Source of the DNA: Orientallactaga sibirica
Taxonomy: Eukaryota; Chordata; Mammalia; Rodentia; Dipodidae
DNA: 64,000 nt
Reading direction: 5' to 3'
Assembly: GCA_036365145.1 (NCBI GenBank)
Contig: JAEOAD010000024.1
Coordinates: 14,584,501-14,648,500 of the forward strand
The position numbers were made by a program, and so were the translations under genes. The notes under the pieces are model-generated. The model saw nothing but the letters and a program-made list of their open reading frames with translations. It searched no databases and was not told the DNA's origin. The stretch's first letter is position 1; each line of letters begins with the position of its first letter. Positions 42,723 to 53,045 of this stretch are shown in pieces.

Positions 42723-43072
42723 TGTGTGGTAGTTTGATTCAGGGTCCCCCAGAAACTTAGGTGTTCTGAATGCTAGGTTCCCAGCTGATGGAGATTTGGG
42801 AATTAACACCTCCTGGAGGCGGTGTGTTGTTGGGGGCGGGCTTATGGGTGTTATAGCCAGTTTGCCCTTGCCAGCGTTTGGCACACTCTCTTTTTGTCAC
42901 TGTCCACCTGATGTTGGCCAGGAGGTGATGTCCACCCTCTGCTCATGCCATCCTTTTCCCCTGCCATCACGGAGCTTGCCCTTGAGCCTGTAAGCCAAAA
43001 TAAACCTTTTTTTGTTTCCCACAAGTTGCTCTTGGTCGGGTGATTTCTGCCAGCAATGAGAACCTGACGGCA
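42723..43072 (+). mobile_element. ERVL-MaLR solo LTR (ORR1/MLT1-like)
   Basis: Begins TGTGTGGTAGTTTGATTCAG and ends CCTGACGGCA, with TG...CA termini, GGGAATTAACACCTCCTGG, TGTTATAGCCAG, GAGCCTGTAAGCCAAAATAA and AATAAACC near the polyadenylation region. Solo LTR; no gag/pol/env. Confidence 0.75.
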
Positions 43073-43074
43073 AT

Positions 43075-43865
43075 GCCCTGCTGCTTCAAAGCAGTTCTTA
43101 AATGCTCCCTGATCATGGGCCTGCCTCCAACAACCAATCTTTGTCGTTTACAACTTGCACTCTGCTGCATCCTCCCCTTTCTCATCAAGAAACAAATGTG
43201 CATCACCTCTTTTCTCTCATTTACACATGCTTGCATCTGTGTGTACACATACATGTAATATACTTATTACTTACACAGATGCCGCCATTTATACAGACAT
43301 CTCCATATTGATAACCATGTGGCTTGTCTTCTCTTAAATACACGTCTGTGTTCTTGCACATAGGCATGACCGTTTCTCTGTGGTACTTGCCTCCAAGCGT
43401 CCTATCCCAACACAACTGAAATATAATGTCTAGAGCTGTTAATGAAAAGCCGTGTAGATCAAGCCACTTCAGTGGACAACTACAGGTCTAGCAAGCTGAG
43501 TGTGAATATAGGGTGTGCATGTTTTAAGTATTTTGAAACATGGACATGTGCTTTCCAATAAAGCTGTACCAATTTCCTGTCCTATTAGTATGGTAAGGAG
43601 GATTTAGTTGTTTACTTGATTGACAGCTGTCAGACTTGTTCGTTCTTCAAAATGCAGGTGTGAAATTGTAGTTCATATCATTTTGATTCTCATTTATTCC
43701 AATTAGTGGTAAGTGGAAGCATCTTTTTGTAAATTCTGTTTTTTTTTTTTCTTTAAATAGCTGGCTTACATCTCTTTTCTCTTTTATTTCTGTAGGTCAG
43801 GTTTTTTTCTGTTGTTTATGAGTTTGTCTTATTGTTTCAGCTTGTTTTTGTATTTCTTTTTTCCT
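43075..43865. other. Unique block with homeobox-type motifs
   Basis: No recognised repeat. 43540-43735 contains a FOX core TGTTTAC (43609-43615), an exact PBX-PREP/TGIF palindrome and CCAATTAGTGG-like sequence. Candidate regulatory element. Confidence 0.4.
43617..43632 (+). promoter_or_regulatory. PBX-PREP composite overlapping a TGACAGCTGTCA palindrome
   Basis: TGATTGACAG (43617-43626) is the published PBX1-PREP1/MEIS composite consensus. It overlaps TGACAGCTGTCA (43621-43632), a perfect palindrome of two TGACAG half-sites around an E-box CAGCTG, as bound by TALE-homeodomain dimers. A forkhead core TGTTTAC precedes it at 43609-43615. Binding itself is untested. Confidence 0.45.
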
Positions 43866-43866
43866 T

Positions 43867-43955
43867 TTTTTTTTTTTTGGCTGCCCTCAAGTTTAAGATC
43901 CTCCCACCTCTGCCTTCTCATGCTGGGATTACCAGAGTGCACCACCACAGCCAAC
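43867..43955 (-). mobile_element. B1 SINE fragment
   Basis: T14 tail complement, CTCAAGTTTAAGATCCTCCC, TGCTGGGATTACCAGAGTGC and CACCACAGCCAAC. The distal half of B1 is missing. Confidence 0.8.
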
Positions 43956-44636
43956 AATGTGTGTCTTTAAAAAAATTTTAAAAAAAGACTTACAGATGGT
44001 GTTTAAAATACATTCTCTATAACAACACAAAACCAGACCTATTGCTATCGCTGCTGTAATGGGTACCTCACCTTGTCCCACTGCCTTGATAAGTAGGTAC
44101 TGTCGCCCCTCTGCAGAGAGACCATGTAGCCCTCCTTCTCTGTTCATCTTTCTTTCTTCAGCACCCAAGTCTGGGAAGGAGTGGTTTTCCCCTGGATCCT
44201 GGCTGCAGAGGCCTGGAATTTTGGCTTTGTTAGCAGGGGAGCTTTGCCCCTCACTAGGACTTTTCAAAGATATTCCCCGAGTAGCTAACATAATTCAAAT
44301 GCTGGACAGCCCCAAAACATGAAAAATGATCACGTATAGTTTCAACAATTTGATTAGGAGGCAGCGCTGTGCTTGTAAACAAACATTCAATAACTGGTAC
44401 TCTGGGGGGGGGGAGAAACATTGATTTATAGCGATTGCCAGTTTAACAGGGGAAAGTACGCCCAGTGTGGCTCCCGCCTAGCTGCCAACGTTAAGATGTT
44501 TTGTCATAACACGGAGTTGGAAGGAGATGAACCCAATCTTCTCTCATGAGCTTCAAGGAGGCAACTCCTGGCCACCACTGCAGCAGCATGAGAATTGCTC
44601 CAAGTCTGATTTTTATTCTTTATAGACAGGGACAAG
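43956..44636. other. Unique sequence
   Basis: Contains a G10 run at about 44404-44413 and opposing open stretches (43929-44291 minus, starting within the B1; 44059-44322 plus) without recognised similarity. Confidence 0.35.
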
Positions 44637-44646
44637 AAATCCATTG

Positions 44647-44813
44647 CCTGAGCCTAGCGTGGTGCTACATGCCTTTAATCCCAGCACTTGGGAGGCAGAG
44701 GTAGGAGGATCGCTGTGAGTTCAAGGCCACCCTGAGACTACAGAGTGAATTCCAGGTGAGTCTGGGCTAGAGTGAGACCCTACCTCAAAAACAAAAACAA
44801 AACAAACAAACAA
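44647..44813 (+). mobile_element. B1 SINE
   Basis: GAGCCTAGCGTGGTGCTACA head, full unit, CCTACCTCAAAAACAAAAAC tail. Flanking AAATCCATTG (44637-44646) / AAATTCCATTG (44814-44824) is the target-site duplication. Confidence 0.95.
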
Positions 44814-44824
44814 AAATTCCATTG

Positions 44825-45135
44825 TCCTTTCAGTATAGCTGTTCCCATTACGGAACAGTTGCACGTACCTGCTACTTCCCCTGCCTCCCATTCTCTATAC
44901 TTCACCTCTACTCCAGTCCGGCCCCTCAGGCTGTAGCCCCTCATTAGTTCCCAGTGAGTAGGGTCACAGACATGTTCCTATGCTTCCTGTGTTCACGGCC
45001 TTCTCTACAGTGTCCTTCCTGGAGCTTCCCACCAGCTTGAGCACCCTCGTATTCTCGCGGGACCGGACTCCCCGGATGACCCTCCTTCATTTTCTGATCT
45101 TTTCTGAGTGCTTGGATTTCTCTTAGTATTATTTG
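44825..45135. other. Unique spacer
   Basis: No recognised feature; CpG content slightly higher than its surroundings near 45050-45075 but far short of an island. Confidence 0.35.
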
Positions 45136-45137
45136 TA

Positions 45138-45356
45138 ATTTTTTTTTTTTTTGAGATTGAGAGAGAGAATGGGTGCACCAGGGCCTCTCAGCCTCTGTGA
45201 ATAAACTCCAGATGTATCCCCCCCCCCATGCACAAGTGCAACATTGCATGCTTGCATCACTTTGCGTCTGGCTTACCTGGGACCTGGAGATTCCACCATG
45301 CATTCTTAGGCTTTGCGGGAAAGCTGCTTAACCACTAAGCCATCTCTCCAGTCCTC
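45138..45356 (-). mobile_element. Type A SINE, long variant
   Basis: Has the extra GCACAAGTGCAACATTGCAT ... TCACTTTGCGTCTGGC segment but a single copy of the CCTGGAGATT word. C8 run at 45221-45228. Flanks share CTTAGTATT / CCTAGTATT. Confidence 0.9.
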
Positions 45357-45439
45357 TCCTAGTATTTTTTTGTCTCTTTTTGCACTCCATACCACCGTTC
45401 ATGATATAGAGACTCCTCATTCTACATCTATATTCTTTT

Positions 45440-45641
45440 TTAAAAAAATATTTTTATTTGCAAACACAGAGAGACGGCGGGGGTGGGAGAAGGAGCATGC
45501 TGGGGCTTCTAGCTGGTGCAAACAAACTCCAGATGCATGCACTACTTTGTACATCTGGCTTTATGTGGGTACTGGGGAATTGAACTAGGGTCTTTAGGCT
45601 TTCCAGGCCACACCTTAACTACTGAGCCATCTCTCCAGCCC
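45440..45641 (-). mobile_element. Type A SINE
   Basis: GATGCATGCACTACTTTGTA, TACTGGGGAATTGAACTAGG and head CTGAGCCATCTCTCCAGCCC. Flanks ATCTATATTCTTTT / ATCTTTGTTCTTTT look like a decayed duplication. Confidence 0.9.
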
Positions 45642-45972
45642 ATCTTTGTTCTTTTCATTGAGGTCCAGACCTATATAAACAGTCTCCACTCTTTTAGGAC
45701 AATTTTTCTCAGAAATTTCAATCTTCATGTGCTTAGAACTGAGCCCATTACCTTCCACCCACCTTACTTCCTTGCTCTACCACCCACCATTTTACACCCC
45801 TGTTGGCCGTAACTTTTTCTTCCTGTATTGTTTATCAAAGCCGTAAACACAGGAGGTCTTCAAGCCCCCTTAGACCCCAACCCGCATAAAATTGTCACGT
45901 AATCTCTTACAATGTTTCACTTTCAATTTCATCACCTTACATGACACCACCATTAGCTTGCTTTTATTTTAT
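45642..45972. other. Unique spacer
   Basis: Nothing recognised. Confidence 0.35.
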
Positions 45973-45974
45973 TT

Positions 45975-46002
45975 ATTTATTTTTTGGTGTGCATATGTCT
46001 TA

Positions 46003-46035
<33 letters not shown>

Positions 46036-46338
46036 ACATGCTCACGTGTGTGAGCATGGGCATGCGTGCCACCAAGCATGAGTAGAAGCCCAAGAACAAG
46101 ATCGGTTGTTGGTTTTGACCTTTTCCCTTGTTTGAGGCAAGGTCTCTCACCATTATTCACTACTGGATTTTTGCAAGGCTAGTTGGCCATTGAGCGTCTG
46201 GGTGATTCTCCTGTCTCTGCCTCCCTGCTCACTACAGGTATACTGTCACAGAATCTGGCTTTAAGTGAGTCTGGGATGTGAACTCAAGTACTCAAGCTTG
46301 CATAGCAAGCACTTTCTCCACTGAGCCTCACCACTGAC
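45975..46338 (-). mobile_element. B4 SINE with (TG)n
   Basis: Reverse B4: (TG)n 46003-46034 with ACATGCTCACGTG, B1-like GAGGCAAGGTCTCTCACC, TGATTCTCCTGTCTCTGCC, then ID-like GGGATGTGAACTCAAGTACT, AGCAAGCACTTTCTCCACTG and AGCC. Confidence 0.82.
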
Positions 46339-46358
46339 TTTTTAAATTTGCTTTTCAG

Positions 46359-46649
46359 GTTTTTTTTTTGTTGTTGTTGTTTTGTTTTTTGGAGAGAGAC
46401 AGAGAGAGAGAGACAGAGACAGAGGGAGAGGAAGACAGATAGAGAATGGGCGCGTCAGCAGCCTCTCAGCTGCTGTGAACGAAATCCAGATGCGTGCGCC
46501 CCCTTGTGGTCAAGTATAGCATTGCACCCTTGCATCACTTTGCATCTGGCTAAACATGGGACCTGGAGATTAGAATTGCTGGAGATTGGAACCGGTGTTC
46601 TTAGGCTTAGGAGGCAGGCATCTTAACCGCTAAGCCATCTCTCCAGCCC
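46359..46649 (-). mobile_element. Type A SINE, long variant with internal duplication
   Basis: Extra TATAGCATTGCACCCTTGC ... CACTTTGCATCTGGC segment and tandem CCTGGAGATTAGAATTG / CTGGAGATTGGAACCGG. Target-site duplication TGCTTTTCAG at 46349-46358 and 46650-46659, exact. Confidence 0.95.
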
Positions 46650-46659
46650 TGCTTTTCAG

Positions 46660-46787
46660 TTTTTTGAGATAGGGTCTGGCATTAGCCCAGGCTGACCTGG
46701 AACTCACTATATATGGCTTTGAACGCATGGTGATCCTCCTACCTCTCAAGCGCTGGTATTAAAGGTGCGCGCCGCCATGCTCAGCAC
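46660..46787 (-). mobile_element. B1 SINE
   Basis: GAGATAGGGTCTGGCATTAG, GGCTGACCTGGAACTCACTA, CAAGCGCTGGTATTAAAGGT and GCCGCCATGCTCAGC. The long type A SINE landed directly at its tail. Confidence 0.92.
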
Positions 46788-47345
46788 CACCATTGACCTT
46801 TAATGAATATAATATCTTCCTCCTTTGCTTTAGTGCCCCACTCCAAGTTATTGACCCCCAAACGTAAATTCTTTTCAATGATTCCCAAACATTCTCAAGA
46901 GGAAAATGGCATTCCCATTCTGCATTGCTCTTTGTAACTTCCACCTCTACATCTACTCCCAAACCTCTCCTCTTGCTACTCAACAGGAAAATGGTTTCAG
47001 GAATTGGTGTGTGCTTAGTTGCCCGGCCAATGACAATGATCTCATCCTCCTGGTTAACTAGTGACATGGGATTGACTGCTCAGTGGATGCTTCTGTTCTG
47101 GGGAACTGGATGTGGTGATCAAGTTAAACTAATCTGAGACTGAAGTGAGGCAATTATATTCCATGAATGAGTTAGTTCTCTCGTTTTCTATGTTGAGGTG
47201 ACCGAAAAAGAATGTGGCCTCGATTACTCTTGGCAGGTTCTTTGATACTCTATAGAAGGCAAAGTAAAAACAGAGAAAAAACAGCCAATGTTGAATGTGC
47301 CATGGCTTCCCTGTGTTTGGTCATCTGTTTTTGCTGTTTATTTGT
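46788..47345. other. Unique sequence
   Basis: No recognised repeat. Opposing open stretches (46759-47067 minus, 46925-47137 plus) have no known similarity. Confidence 0.35.
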
Positions 47346-47349
47346 TTTG

Positions 47350-47583
47350 TTTTTAGCATATTTTTATTTATCTATTTAAGAGAGAGAGGGAGAGGGGCAA
47401 AGAGGCAGAAAGAGAGAGAGAAGAGAGAGAGAATGGACATGCCAGGACCTATGCCACCACAAATGAACTGCAGAGGTATGCACCACTTTGTGCATCTGAC
47501 TTTACCTGGGTACTGGGGAAACAAACCCAAGCCACCAGGCTTTGCAAGCAAGTGCCTGTAACTGCTGAGCCATTTTTCCAGCC
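47350..47583 (-). mobile_element. Type A SINE
   Basis: TTTTTATTTATCTATTTAAG tail complement, long GA tract, GAACTGCAGAGGTATGCACC and head TGAGCCATTTTTCCAGCCC. Confidence 0.9.
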
Positions 47584-47589
47584 CTTGCT

Positions 47590-47700
47590 GAGTTTTTGAA
47601 TCTCTTTGTGTAGCCCAGGCTGGCCTCTAATTTTTAATGTACCTCAGGTCAGTCTTGAACTTGAAATTCTGCTTCAGCCTTCTGAGAGCTGACTTGTCCT
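47590..47700 (-). mobile_element. Old B1 SINE
   Basis: GTGTAGCCCAGGCTGGCCTC, TCAGTCTTGAACTTGAAATT and TTCAGCCTTCTGAGAGCTG. Diverged. Confidence 0.7.
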
Positions 47701-47784
47701 AGTTTTAAAATCTGATTGAAGTCATTGCTGTGCTAGTCATCTTACTCATATCTGAGATACATAAGCCTTTAAAGAGTGACAGGC

Positions 47785-48019
47785 GAGCTGGAGAGATGAC
47801 TTAGTGGTGAAGGCGCTTGCCTGCAAACCTAAGGATCCATGTTCAGCTCTCCAGATCCCATGTAAACCAGACACACAAAGATGAGGCAAGTGCAAGGTTG
47901 CACATGCCCACTAGGTGGCACAAGTGTCAATTGCAGTGGATGAGGTCCTGGTGCACCAATTCTCTCTCTGTCCCTCTATATTTCTAAAATAAAAATAAAT
48001 AAATAAATAAATAAATAAT
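47785..48019 (+). mobile_element. Type A SINE, variant
   Basis: GAGCTGGAGAGATGACTTAG head. Body has an extra GCAAGGTTGCACATGCCCAC region, the forward equivalent of the long-variant segment. Tail (AAAT)n 47986-48018. Flanks AAAGAGTGACAGG / AAAGAGTAAAAGG suggest a duplication. Confidence 0.9.
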
Positions 48020-48027
48020 AAAAGAGT

Positions 48028-48125
48028 AAAAGGCCATGGTGGCACACTCTTACAATACCAACTTGGGAGCCTGAGGCAAGAGGATTACAAGTTCAAGACC
48101 AGTTTATGGCACATAGAAAAACCTT
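48028..48125 (+). mobile_element. Old B1 SINE fragment
   Basis: GGCCATGGTGGCACACTCTT, ACTTGGGAGCCTGAGGCAAG and GGATTACAAGTTCAAGACC. 3' part missing. Confidence 0.75.
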
Positions 48126-48126
48126 G

Positions 48127-48330
48127 TGTGATGGTGACTCTTCATTGTCAACTTGGTGGGATTTCAAATCACCATAGGCACACCTTTCATATATCTGTGA
48201 AAGTGTTTCCAGAAAGGTCTAACAAAGAAAGATATATGGCACAATGTGAGCAGCACTACCCAACAAATTGGGGCTGTGGACTGAATACAAAGGAGAGCCA
48301 CATCACTAGAATTGATTAGAAATTGAGTAA
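48127..48330 (-). mobile_element. Ancient interspersed repeat fragment, class unassigned
   Basis: GTGATGGTGACTCTTCATTG, TCAACTTGGTGGGATTTC and ATATCTGTGAAAGTGTTTCC belong to the same family as 19655-20225, here in the opposite orientation. Confidence 0.5.
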
Positions 48331-48845
48331 CTCAGACTCCATCCTAGAAGAACTAAATCAGAATTTGCATTTTAATAAGTTCCCTCAATGATCATACTGC
48401 TCTTGACCAGGGACTCTTCAGTATGACAAATGCTCAGGTCCCACACCAGACCCATGAAATCCAGCCATCTGCCATAATAGCTCCATCACTCTCCTTTATC
48501 TCTTTGTGCAGGAGATACCTCTTTACAGAAGTTTTCTAAGTTGGCCAAGTTTGGATTAAGTACCTCCACCTCCATGCACACACATCATGTTCTTATGTGG
48601 TATTTAAGGCAGTCCTCACATTATTTTCTGCTTTTTTTTCTAACCTACTTCCTCATAGAATTCTAGTCTTCTTGAGTGTGGTCTATCAGTCATACACATC
48701 ATTTCATTCATTGTTTCTAAGAAAGGTCTGGCTTTAAAGCATGGCAGCTCAATCAGTATGTGCAGAATAAACACATGGTGGCAGAGACTGTAGATTGTTC
48801 TAGTATGTAACAGATAGAATAGTTCCTCAAAATACTTACTGAATT
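48331..48845. other. Unique spacer
   Basis: No recognised feature before the L1 target site. Confidence 0.35.
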
Positions 48846-48863
48846 TTTTATACTTGCTTTTTT

Positions 48864-50918
48864 CCACTTATTTTTATTAGATATGGATGTATTTAGTATG
48901 TAAATAACACACGTTTGTATCATCCTTTCCCTCCTCCCTGACTCCTTTCTGAAGAGGCCTTCCTCATTGGGGATTCAGGTCAACCCCATGGGGATTATGG
49001 GTCATGCATTATGGGGGCAGCAGTCAGTTATGGGGGAGAGATAATGTCTCTGTGCAAAATGTCTCAACTTGTGGCTCTAACAATCTTTCTGCCGTCTCTT
49101 CCACAAAACTCTCTGAACCATGTTGGGTGCACTAAAGTCTACTTCAGTTATGGGCCCTTGAGAGCCTCTGGATCTCGAGTTTGGTAGGTGTTGAGTGTCC
49201 TCAGTGTGTATCTCCTTCACCCTTGTGCTGATATCAGGTTCACTGAGAAAGCGGCACTCTTGCACATTTTCCCAGTTCCTCTGTGGTTTCAGCTGGGCCC
49301 AGGTGGAATACATTGGGTCGCTTATCTCCTCAGGTCCAGCTCCTGTCTGAGAAAGAAACATAGATTCTCCAACAGAGAATGAAGTCAGCACCAGTTAAAT
49401 GGGATAACCATTATTAATTTAAAGAGAATTTAAAGGGTGTAGACCCTCTTAAAGCCCAAAGTTAATGGGAGCTTGATAAGGGAAAGCAGAATCATTATCT
49501 GGATATGATTCTGACTTGTTTCCCAGTTCCAGATATGGTTTCCAATCCAAGAGCAGTTGGTTACCCACCATGGTTGTGTGCCACTATTGCATGTATGTGA
49601 GCATCATGTCAAGTTGTTTGCTTCTGAGTCGCTTAGACTTTGAGTTGCTCGAACAGATGTTGGCCACTTTGCCCTGGTAGCTCAAGTAGTACCTTCCAGC
49701 ACTAGATGAGCTAAATGTCTGGGGACTGGCTCTCCTCTGGATTCCAACCAGGTGTCTCCATGGTCCATGATGACAGCTTATGGTGTCTTCAGCAATAGGA
49801 TCTTGCCATTCACCCCTGGTGGGTAATCAAGAGCTCTGACAGAAGTCTGTCTTTTTTGTTTTGGGAGATCTAGTAGGTCTCTCTGATCAACAGGTCATTA
49901 TGGATGTAGACCATGTCCTGGTACAGGGAATTACAGGCCAGCACCAAGAGAAAAGAACAGAAGAAAAAGACAGAGAAGAAAAAGAAACAAGACAAATTTG
50001 AGGTTAGGTTTCATCTCATCCTCTCCAGACCCCTTCAATTCAGGTGCTCCCCCTAAGGTCCTCTTGACGGTTCCATCTTTTAGTCTGACTTCCAGGGTAT
50101 AGGATTTTATGGCACCAATTCAATTTGGGTTCAGTTTTGTGTCCTCGCCCCACCCTTCTACTTCCCCTCAGTCCTACTGTCTGGTTATCTTTCTGTGTCT
50201 TTGTGTGACTTCACTTAGAATGATCTGTTCCAAGTTCAACCATTTTTCAACAAATTTCTATATGTCATTTTTTTTTTTTTTTTTTTTTTGCTGAGCAGAA
50301 TTCCATTGGGTAGATATACCACATATTGGTTATCCATACATCCAATGATGGACACCTGGGTTGATTCCAGTTTTTAGCTTTGATGAATTGAGCCGCTATA
50401 AACATGGTTGAGCAAATCTCTCAGAACTGAGATGTGGAACTTCTAGGGTAAATGCCCAGTAAGGGAATAACAGGGTCTGATGGTAACTCTACATTCATCC
50501 TTTTTAAGAGTCTTCATATTGGCTTCCACAGTGGTTATACCAGCTTACATTCCACAACAGTGAATGAGGGTTCCTATTTCTCCACAGCCTCGCCAACATT
50601 TGTTTTCATTTGCTTTTTTAATGTTTTCTATTTTTACTGGGGTAAGGTGGAGTCTCATAGTTGTTTTAATTTTCATTTCCCTAATGGTTAGGGAGGTTGT
50701 ACATTTTCCTAAGTGTGTGTTAGCCATTTGTAATTCTTCCTCTGAGACCTCCCTATTTAGTTCTCTGCCCCAGTTTTGGAGTGAATTGAATTTTTTATTG
50801 TCTTGTTTTTTGAGTTCTTTGTAGATTTTAGATATGAAGCTTCTGTCTGTGGTATAGCTGGTGAAGATTTTCTCTCATTCAGTGGGTAGACTATTGGCTG
50901 TGCTTGATGGTATGTTTG
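48864..50918 (-). mobile_element. L1 retrotransposon, 5'-truncated (ORF2 3' end + 3' UTR)
   Basis: The only L1 here retaining coding sequence. Minus-strand translation at about 50545-50727 contains CWRGCGEIGTLIHC, the conserved C-terminal ORF2p motif. Homologous ORF2 sequence continues to about 50170, interrupted by frameshifts and stops, so it is dead. The 3' UTR extends to about 48864. Target-site duplication TATACTTG(C/G)TTTTT at 48849-48862 and 50919-50932. No ORF1 or 5' UTR, as expected for incomplete target-primed reverse transcription. Confidence 0.93.
50170..50918 (-). pseudogene. L1 ORF2 C-terminal remnant
   Basis: Encodes part of the region C-terminal to the reverse transcriptase domain of ORF2p. 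The CWRGCGEIGTLIHC motif is in frame, but the reading frame is broken by shifts and stops on both sides. A poly-A insertion (T-run on the plus strand, 50270-50289) lies inside. Endonuclease and reverse transcriptase domains are absent (5'-truncated). Confidence 0.85.
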
Positions 50919-50932
50919 TATACTTGGTTTTT

Positions 50933-51148
50933 AAAGGAATTTCTTTAATTTTAACCTGACCTCTCCCCAATAAAAGTCAAAAGTACCATAGACTTAAGGA
51001 AACTAGGGGGAGATAAAATTGGGTGGACAGAGGAAACATCACTGATTTACTGCTGAATAAGGAAAGACAGCACATTGTGCAGATTAAGCTCCTTTGTATG
51101 AGGTTAGGATGTGGGTTCTGACTCAGAATGGACTACCATGATGGTCGT
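50933..51148. other. Unique spacer
   Basis: Nothing recognised. Confidence 0.35.
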
Positions 51149-51149
51149 G

Positions 51150-51322
51150 TACAGCACTGGTATGACTAACAGCCTGGTTTGGGGGTAAACAGGTTAGCTT
51201 TGCCATTTACTCACGGGTTCCCTGTCTGACTCCAGTAGGCTTCATGGTCTTTAGCTTGGAAGAAGAGTTTAGTAATGTTCACCTCACAGGGATAAACAGG
51301 TGTTCCATATGACAATATTTAT
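51150..51322 (+). mobile_element. MIR SINE (ancient)
   Basis: Forward MIR core: AGCTTTGCCATTTACTCACG, GACTCCAGTAGGCTTCATGG and TAATGTTCACCTCACAGGG. Moderately diverged. Confidence 0.6.
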
Positions 51323-52335
51323 CAGACACAAGCAGAAGGAGCACATTGTCAATCTCCCTGTGCAGGAGCTGAGAACTCTCCGAGTTTACCCAGACCTCGT
51401 TTCCATGGTGAGCACAGGTCAACGCCATCTTTACTACCAAATACTTGTGGAAATACACACAAAATGTTTAGACTTTTCCTGTTACACTCGGTTCCCGATT
51501 AGACAAGGGCGAAACCAGGAACTGTCCCCACAGTGATTCCTTTTCTGTCACCCACAAATCTCTCTGCTCATGTAGAGACAAAGCAATAAAAAGTTCCCAA
51601 AGAAGGAATTGAGCCTGTGAGGGATACTTTCTGGATAACTGACCCACAAGCAACAAATTATTGATCCTAAATGCAAGTTCACTTTCAAGAGGGCAGGAAT
51701 CGTCATCTCCCTCAAGGGTGACTTATATCCCACAGCTATAAAATATAGGCCTGTGTGTGCTGAATGAGTGCTGAGCCGGGACACATGAAGACAAGAGCTG
51801 TTTATTAACAGGCATCAATAAAGTGGAAGCATAAGTCTAAAGAGATCGGGCTGGTCAGGGACAGCTAATTCCTGTAAATACCTTGTTACTCATTGAATGT
51901 AAATGATCTACTTCTATATTTTATCATGTTTACACAGTGATACTGTGTGGTGGCTGCGTCCAGGTTTATGTAGGTTTTTAATCTGGGAAAGTCCAGGGTT
52001 TATTGCCTCTTATATTGAATAAAAGGTTCATTGGTATAAACCAGGAACGCATCTACAAGAGAGACTTGAAAAGCTTGGCCCAATGTGAAGTGACTTATTC
52101 CAATAGTTTCTTCAGACATAGGTTGTCTTTAAACACTCCCACTACTACAGTTAGGGAAACAGCAATAGCAAGCCCAGGTCTTGCCTCTTGCTTTCACTCA
52201 ACTCGCAGGGGAAAGCTTTTGTGGACAGTCTGGATGCAAGTGAGAGAGAAATAAGCAGAACACAAACTTAGGTGCGATGTTCTACTTAAATGTTCTGTCA
52301 CCCAAGGAAGATATGTCCATTCAATTCCTTATGTT
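51323..52335. other. Unique sequence, candidate conserved element
   Basis: SINE-free. A 78-codon open stretch (51300-51536) has no recognised similarity. 51890-51960 holds a forkhead core TGTTTAC (51927-51933) overlapping an ACACAGT-GAT-ACTGTGT inverted repeat (51932-51948). Confidence 0.35.
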
Positions 52336-52339
52336 ACAA

Positions 52340-52600
52340 ATAAGACCCTGAAGATTGATTGCATGAGCCACAGCTTGAGAAGGAGTATCCAGAGGCATTG
52401 CCCTGCTCCCCCGCCACAATGGCTGACAGCTGCTCTCATAACTCATTACCCATAACCCCATGGTGAACAACCCCACTGGGGAAGGCCCTCAGTGGAATGA
52501 GGGGTGGGGAGGAAGGGAATGGGACCCACACTTGATTTTTCCATTCATTCTCATTAATAAAAAAAATAAAAATAAAATAAATTAATAAAAGAAAAGAACC
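52340..52600 (+). mobile_element. L1 3' UTR end
   Basis: TAACCCCATGGTGAACAACC, CACTGGGGAAGGCCCTCAG, AATGGGACCCACACTTGAT and an AATAAAA-rich terminus are typical of the last 150 bp of a rodent L1 3' UTR. Confidence 0.6.
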
Positions 52601-52734
52601 TGAAGGCATGCAGACCTTATCTGTTGCCCAGAGACCATCACAACAAGGGAGCTGTCTGGTTGGTCACAACTCTAGGTCTTCTTGCCAGCCTCGGTGAACC
52701 CCTGGGCTCCTGGACGTCTCTCTACCATATGCGT

Positions 52735-52737
52735 CTT

Positions 52738-52784
<47 letters not shown>

Positions 52785-52788
52785 TTTT
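52735..52788. repeat. (TTTA)n microsatellite
   Basis: About 13 uninterrupted TTTA units; perhaps a degenerate SINE tail. Confidence 0.95.
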
Positions 52789-52914
52789 TGCCTCTTCAAA
52801 AAGTTTGGATTTTTTCCCCTGGTGTTCTATTAATTGTGCAACTTAGCACTTGCATATTTATTTAGCATATACTGGTCATATATGGGCTTGCACGCTAGAG
52901 CTATCTTTCCAGTC

Positions 52915-53045
52915 ACAAGACCTTTAACAAAGTAGTTAAACTGTGGGAACATTAGCTTCCTGGTGTGTAAAATGGGACAATGTTTGTAGTGTGATTATTG
53001 AGCAGATAAAGGTAACAAGTGTGCAGTCCAAAGCACACCACTAGC
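52915..53045 (+). mobile_element. MIR SINE fragment (ancient)
   Basis: AAGACCTTTAACAAAGTAGT, TAGCTTCCTGGTGTGTAAAA and TGGGACAATG match the centre of forward MIR (the 'cctcatctgtaaaatgggg' segment). Confidence 0.75.

Noticed and set aside
42723..43072. Endogenous retroviral provirus
   Set aside because: Only a solo MaLR LTR is present. No gag, pol or env sequence and no partner LTR within the window.
51300..51536. Possible exon ending at ATG|GTGAGC
   Set aside because: It overlaps the edge of a MIR, the acceptor is weak, and the peptide is unrecognised. Single donor-like words are frequent by chance.
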